DNA from: Oryzibacter oryziterrae
GTDB lineage: Bacteria; Pseudomonadota; Alphaproteobacteria; Rhizobiales; Pleomorphomonadaceae
DNA length: 44,048 bases
Reading direction: 5' to 3'
Assembly: GCF_021864535.1 (NCBI RefSeq)
Contig: NZ_JAKJIC010000027.1
Span: 1 to 44,048, forward strand
The notes beneath the pieces were generated by a model. The model searched no databases. It worked only from the letters and a program-made list of their open reading frames with translations, and was not told where the DNA came from. A program made the position numbers and the translations under genes. Shown piece after piece: positions 41,547-44,048 of this stretch. The number at the start of each line of letters is the position of its first letter. Position 1 is the stretch's first letter.

Positions 41547-42792
41547 CGGCGGCCTTGCCGGCAGTGGATCGCAACAGGGCGAAGATCAGCGGTGCCGGCG
41601 TGAAGCCTCCATCGCCCGCCTTGGCGGTCAGCGCCCTGAGATAGCCGCCCGGCGAGCGGATGGCGTCGACCCGTTCGAGGATAACCGCCAATGTCACCGC
41701 CGCGCCGCTTTCGCCCATGGCTGCCACGGCCTTGGCCCAGGCGTCCGGCGAGATGCCGAGGGCAGGGCGGATCTTCTCCGCCGCTTCCAGCAGATCGGCC
41801 CAGTTGCCGATGCCGTGCCGGGCGAAGGGCAGGATGGACGGACAGGCCTTGAGGATGGTGCCCAGATGCAGCCGGTCGGGATCCCTCAGGCCCGATCGGG
41901 TCGCCAGATGCTCGACCGCCGTCAGATCGTCCGAGGCGCGGCGCTCGCCGGATGGAGTGCCGTCCGTTTGCGGAGCTTCGGTTTCGAAGGTTTCAGAGTC
42001 AAATATGGGATTCGGGTTTGAATCTTGTTTGTGACGCTCAGTCTGACTGTCATTGCCCTTCATATTGAGGAAATTCATCTCAGATTTCAGTGACTTGTCC
42101 ACAGAGGCCGCGAGGAGGCCAAGCTCGAAGCGCAACTCTTCGAGTTCCGTGCGCGACAGGCCGCGGTTGGAGGGGCGCGACAGCGGCAGGAAGCCGGCGG
42201 CGATCTCGGCCCAGGGGCCGCTCAGCTCTTCGGCGGCGGCCAGCTCCAGGCCCTTGATGATGGTGCGGCGGAGCAGCGTCACTTCCTCGCGCAGGGCAGA
42301 AAGTTCGCGCCGTTCGGCGGCAACCGCTCGGGCGGCGGCGGCGATCTCCTCGGCCCGGGCGGCGAGCGGCTTCAGGTCGAAGCCGAAGGCGCGCTCGATG
42401 GCGCCGCCCTCGCCCTTGCGGGCATAGCGCTTGCCGTTGGGACTGTCGCGACGGACGATCAGGCCGGCGTCCACCAGCTGGGCCAGCGACCGGCGCAGGG
42501 TGGGCTCGGAAATGCCATGGGCGCGGCGGCACAGTTCGAGATTGGACGGGAAGACGATGGTCTGGCCGTCGCCGGTCACCTCGTCGCCGGGATGGAAGGA
42601 CAACAGCGCCGACAGCACCGTCACCGCCCGATCGCCGAGGCGGAAGGCGGCGCGCGCCTCCGACAGCGCCCGCACCAGGCTCCACTTGCCGACCCTGGCC
42701 GTCTGAGGGCAAGCCTCCGCCATCGCCTGTCCTGCGAGCATCCCCGCCGACAGGCCGCGCGCCCCGAAGGGCGCCGACAGGATATGTTCCAT
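41542..42792 (-). CDS. repC: Replication initiation protein RepC
   Basis: RepC is the initiator of repABC replicons and acts at an origin within its own gene. The 416-residue product has the family N-terminus (APFGARGLSAGMLAGQAMA), the winged-helix region (HGISEPTLRRSLAQLVDAGL, SPNGKRYARKG) and the coiled stretch AARAVAAERRELSALREEV. The C-terminal domain ends in STAGKAAD. AAAGGAG lies 14 nt before the ATG, and the space between is filled by a small stem-loop. Expression is expected to be limited by the antisense RNA in the repB-repC gap. Its stop lies in a parS-like dyad. Confidence 0.92.
   Translation of the reverse strand: MEHILSAPFGARGLSAGMLAGQAMAEACPQTARVGKWSLVRALSEARAAFRLGDRAVTVLSALLSFHPGDEVTGDGQTIVFPSNLELCRRAHGISEPTLRRSLAQLVDAGLIVRRDSPNGKRYARKGEGGAIERAFGFDLKPLAARAEEIAAAARAVAAERRELSALREEVTLLRRTIIKGLELAAAEELSGPWAEIAAGFLPLSRPSNRGLSRTELEELRFELGLLAASVDKSLKSEMNFLNMKGNDSQTERHKQDSNPNPIFDSETFETEAPQTDGTPSGERRASDDLTAVEHLATRSGLRDPDRLHLGTILKACPSILPFARHGIGNWADLLEAAEKIRPALGISPDAWAKAVAAMGESGAAVTLAVILERVDAIRSPGGYLRALTAKAGDGGFTPAPLIFALLRSTAGKAAD
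41985..42103. other. Probable replication origin inside repC
   Basis: This stretch of repC is AT-rich relative to the rest of the gene (for example GAGGAAATTCATCTCAGATT) and ends with TTGTCCACA (42095-42103), one mismatch from the DnaA box TTATCCACA. In studied repABC replicons the origin lies in an AT-rich part of repC. Assignment is by analogy. Confidence 0.5.
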
Positions 42793-42827
42793 GGGCTGAG
42801 CAGCCCTCCTTTGCCGACTTAATCGGC
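42793..42827 (-). promoter_or_regulatory. Stem-loops around the repC ribosome binding site
   Basis: On the minus strand GCCGA-TTAAG-TCGGC (42813-42827) precedes AAAGGAG, and GGGCT-GCTC-AGCCC (42793-42806) exactly fills the gap between that sequence and the ATG. The second hairpin would bring a distant ribosome binding site to working distance. Confidence 0.5.
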
Positions 42828-42950
42828 TTCGGGCCTATCCCGCGGGGCGGAATGGATCCGAAGACGGCGTACGAAACCCGGAACCATGCGGTCCAAGCCC
42901 GTACCGTTCGGGCAAAGCTCAAGGGTTCGCCGAAATGACGCCGCGGAATC

Positions 42951-42979
42951 TTGACAAGTGATTCGGAGAGGCTTAATCG
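42951..42979 (+). promoter_or_regulatory. Promoter of the repB-repC antisense RNA
   Basis: TTGACA at 42951-42956 is followed after 16-17 bases by TTAATC/TAATCG (42973-42979). It faces opposite to repBC and leads to a terminator 60 bases on. Confidence 0.65.
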
Positions 42980-42984
42980 TTGGT

Positions 42985-43040
42985 TTGCTTAAGACTACGA
43001 TTGAGGCTCTCGGGTGGTACGCCGCTTCGGGGGCCTTTTT
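42985..43040 (+). ncRNA. repABC countertranscribed RNA (incompatibility RNA)
   Basis: A small RNA of about 55 nt runs antisense to the repB-repC leader, from a start near 42985 to the T-run at 43036-43040. Position, orientation, size and terminal stem-loop fit the ctRNA of p42d-type repABC replicons, which lowers repC expression and sets incompatibility. The exact start is estimated from the promoter. Confidence 0.7.
43005..43040 (+). terminator. Intrinsic terminator of the antisense RNA
   Basis: GGCTCTCG (43005-43012) pairs, with G-U pairs, to CGGGGGCC (43028-43035), followed by five T residues. Confidence 0.65.
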
Positions 43041-43151
43041 CTTTGCCTGTGGTGATCCTCTTGTTGCTCGCACCGGCCGGGCCGGCACGAGCTTTATCCG
43101 TTGACTGTCCGCCCGCCTGCCGATGCGCCGGCGCCGGACGATGATCCGATC

Positions 43152-44048
43152 TTATCCCCGTTCGCCAGGACCGGGGATAACTTCTGATTTCTCTTTATAT
43201 TCAGCATGCAACCGGTCGATGCGATCGGCCAGGAAGCGCGCGAAGCCCTTGTCGGCGAGCTGCAGGCGCGCGCCGCGGGCAAATTCCTGCAAGCTGCCAA
43301 GCTCGGACGCATCCTCCGCGACCAGCGGGCGCACGCCCTGCGCCTCGGCCTCCATCACCTTGTCCGACAGCGCCGCCTTCAGCACTAGATCGAAGCGCCG
43401 GTCGCTGGAAAGGTCGCCATAGCTGCTGGCGTCCAGCACCGCGCGAACGGTCTTGAGGCGGATGGGACGGGTGCGCAGCGCATCGGCCAGCGCCAGCCAC
43501 TTGGTGCGGCCGACCTTGGGTGCGGTGCCGATGAAATCGATGACGTCGGCCGGCACCGCTTCCAGCGTGGTGCGGAAACGGCTGGCGTCGGGCGCGTGAA
43601 TGGCAAGCGCCTGGGTGACCATGCGCGTGGGATCGATGCCATTGTCGGCAGCAAAGCGTTCGAGGCGGGCAGCGAACACCGCCTTCTCGATCCAGCTCAG
43701 ATCCTCGCGGGCCGAGTTTTCGATGCCCTGGGCGAGCAGCAGGTCGGCGTCCGAAAGGTCGCGGATCACCGCGCGCAGCTTGCGGCCACCGATGGCGGCG
43801 ACCGCGCGCAGGCGCCGGTGGCCGTAGACGATCTGATAGCGATCGCGGGCCGTCGGGTGGGGCCGCACCAGCACCGGCACTTCCTGCCCGTTGATGCGGA
43901 TCGACTGGGTGAGCGCCGCCTCGGTGGCGCCGCCGTCATGGGGATCGAGGCGATCGGGGAAGGGTGAGGGGTCGACGTCGAGCACGTCGAGTTCGACCAC
44001 GCGGCCCTCGCGCGTCAGATGGGCGAGCGAATCCTTGAGCGCGCCGAT
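43152..44048 (-). CDS. repB: Plasmid partitioning protein RepB (ParB family), 5' end outside window
   Basis: RepB binds parS and works with RepA to segregate the replicon. The visible 298 residues include the ParB N-terminal domain (PVLVRPHPTARDRYQIVYGHRRLRA in part: VYGHRRLRAVAAIGG) and the segment LLLAQGIENSAREDLSWIEK. The helix-turn-helix region and a C-terminal dimer region follow. The frame stays open to the last base of the window (upstream residues GALKDSLAHLTREGRVVELD), so the apparent start at 43998-44000 is not real. RepA should be encoded beyond the window end. Confidence 0.92.
   Translation of the reverse strand: MGALKDSLAHLTREGRVVELDVLDVDPSPFPDRLDPHDGGATEAALTQSIRINGQEVPVLVRPHPTARDRYQIVYGHRRLRAVAAIGGRKLRAVIRDLSDADLLLAQGIENSAREDLSWIEKAVFAARLERFAADNGIDPTRMVTQALAIHAPDASRFRTTLEAVPADVIDFIGTAPKVGRTKWLALADALRTRPIRLKTVRAVLDASSYGDLSSDRRFDLVLKAALSDKVMEAEAQGVRPLVAEDASELGSLQEFARGARLQLADKGFARFLADRIDRLHAEYKEKSEVIPGPGERG

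Noticed and set aside
42819-43088. 89-codon minus-strand frame in the repB-repC gap
   Set aside because: It overlaps the antisense RNA and leader structures, has no ribosome binding site and matches nothing known. A leader peptide remains possible but unsupported.
1-44048. CRISPR array, tRNA or rRNA genes
   Set aside because: No regularly spaced direct repeats of CRISPR type and no tRNA or rRNA signatures were noticed on either strand, within the limits of reading by eye.

Overview
The window is high-GC DNA from an alphaproteobacterium, most likely of the order Hyphomicrobiales (Rhizobiales). The clearest evidence is at the right end: repC and the 3' part of repB lie on the minus strand, with a countertranscribed RNA gene between them. 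This is the repABC arrangement of alphaproteobacterial megaplasmids and chromids. repA should lie just beyond base 44048. Two 16-18 bp dyads near the repC stop resemble repABC parS sites, so the window appears to be one arm of a secondary replicon. No rRNA, tRNA or CRISPR array was seen.

Left third (1-13800): a phenylpropanoid (ferulate/p-coumarate) island. It holds vanA-vanB-vanR (vanillate O-demethylase and its GntR regulator), a chemoreceptor, a MarR regulator, a methyltransferase and a broken Fic gene. A crotonase, a feruloyl-CoA synthetase, an ACMSD-like amidohydrolase and a short-chain dehydrogenase follow. Together these fit the CoA-dependent, aldehyde-free route: ferulate to feruloyl-CoA, then hydroxyacyl-CoA, then ketoacyl-CoA, then vanillate, then protocatechuate. 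A NrtR/NadQ-type regulator with a degenerate Nudix box closes this part.

Middle (13870-26735): a minus-strand ABC importer operon (binding protein, two permeases, DUF2160 protein, two ATPases) ends in a dihydroxyacetone-kinase-family enzyme and is controlled by a divergent LacI regulator through twin operators. Next come a possible dif-like site and the minus-strand nadA-nadB-nadC operon for de novo NAD synthesis. The nadA promoter carries a dyad between its -35 and -10 boxes, a candidate site for the Nudix-type regulator about 13 kb away.

Right third (26863-44048): a tripartite RND efflux operon with a divergent TetR regulator; a GH13 alpha-glucosidase; a small LuxR protein divergent from a LytS/LytTR two-component pair; a secreted protein, a lipoprotein, a ROK kinase and a VOC protein; then the replicon maintenance genes.

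The most unusual property is the density of short palindromic repeats, of at least four families: REP-like hairpins paired in inverted orientation (1-175, 8489-8751); CTAG-bounded hairpins (12610-12778, 15601-15720); a C-rich family with 38-bp inverted ends (11654-11796, relatives at 23620-23930); and a double hairpin element that has entered the nadB coding sequence in frame and adds about 60 residues to the protein. Repeats also supply the nadB C-terminus and the stop codon of an ABC ATPase gene.
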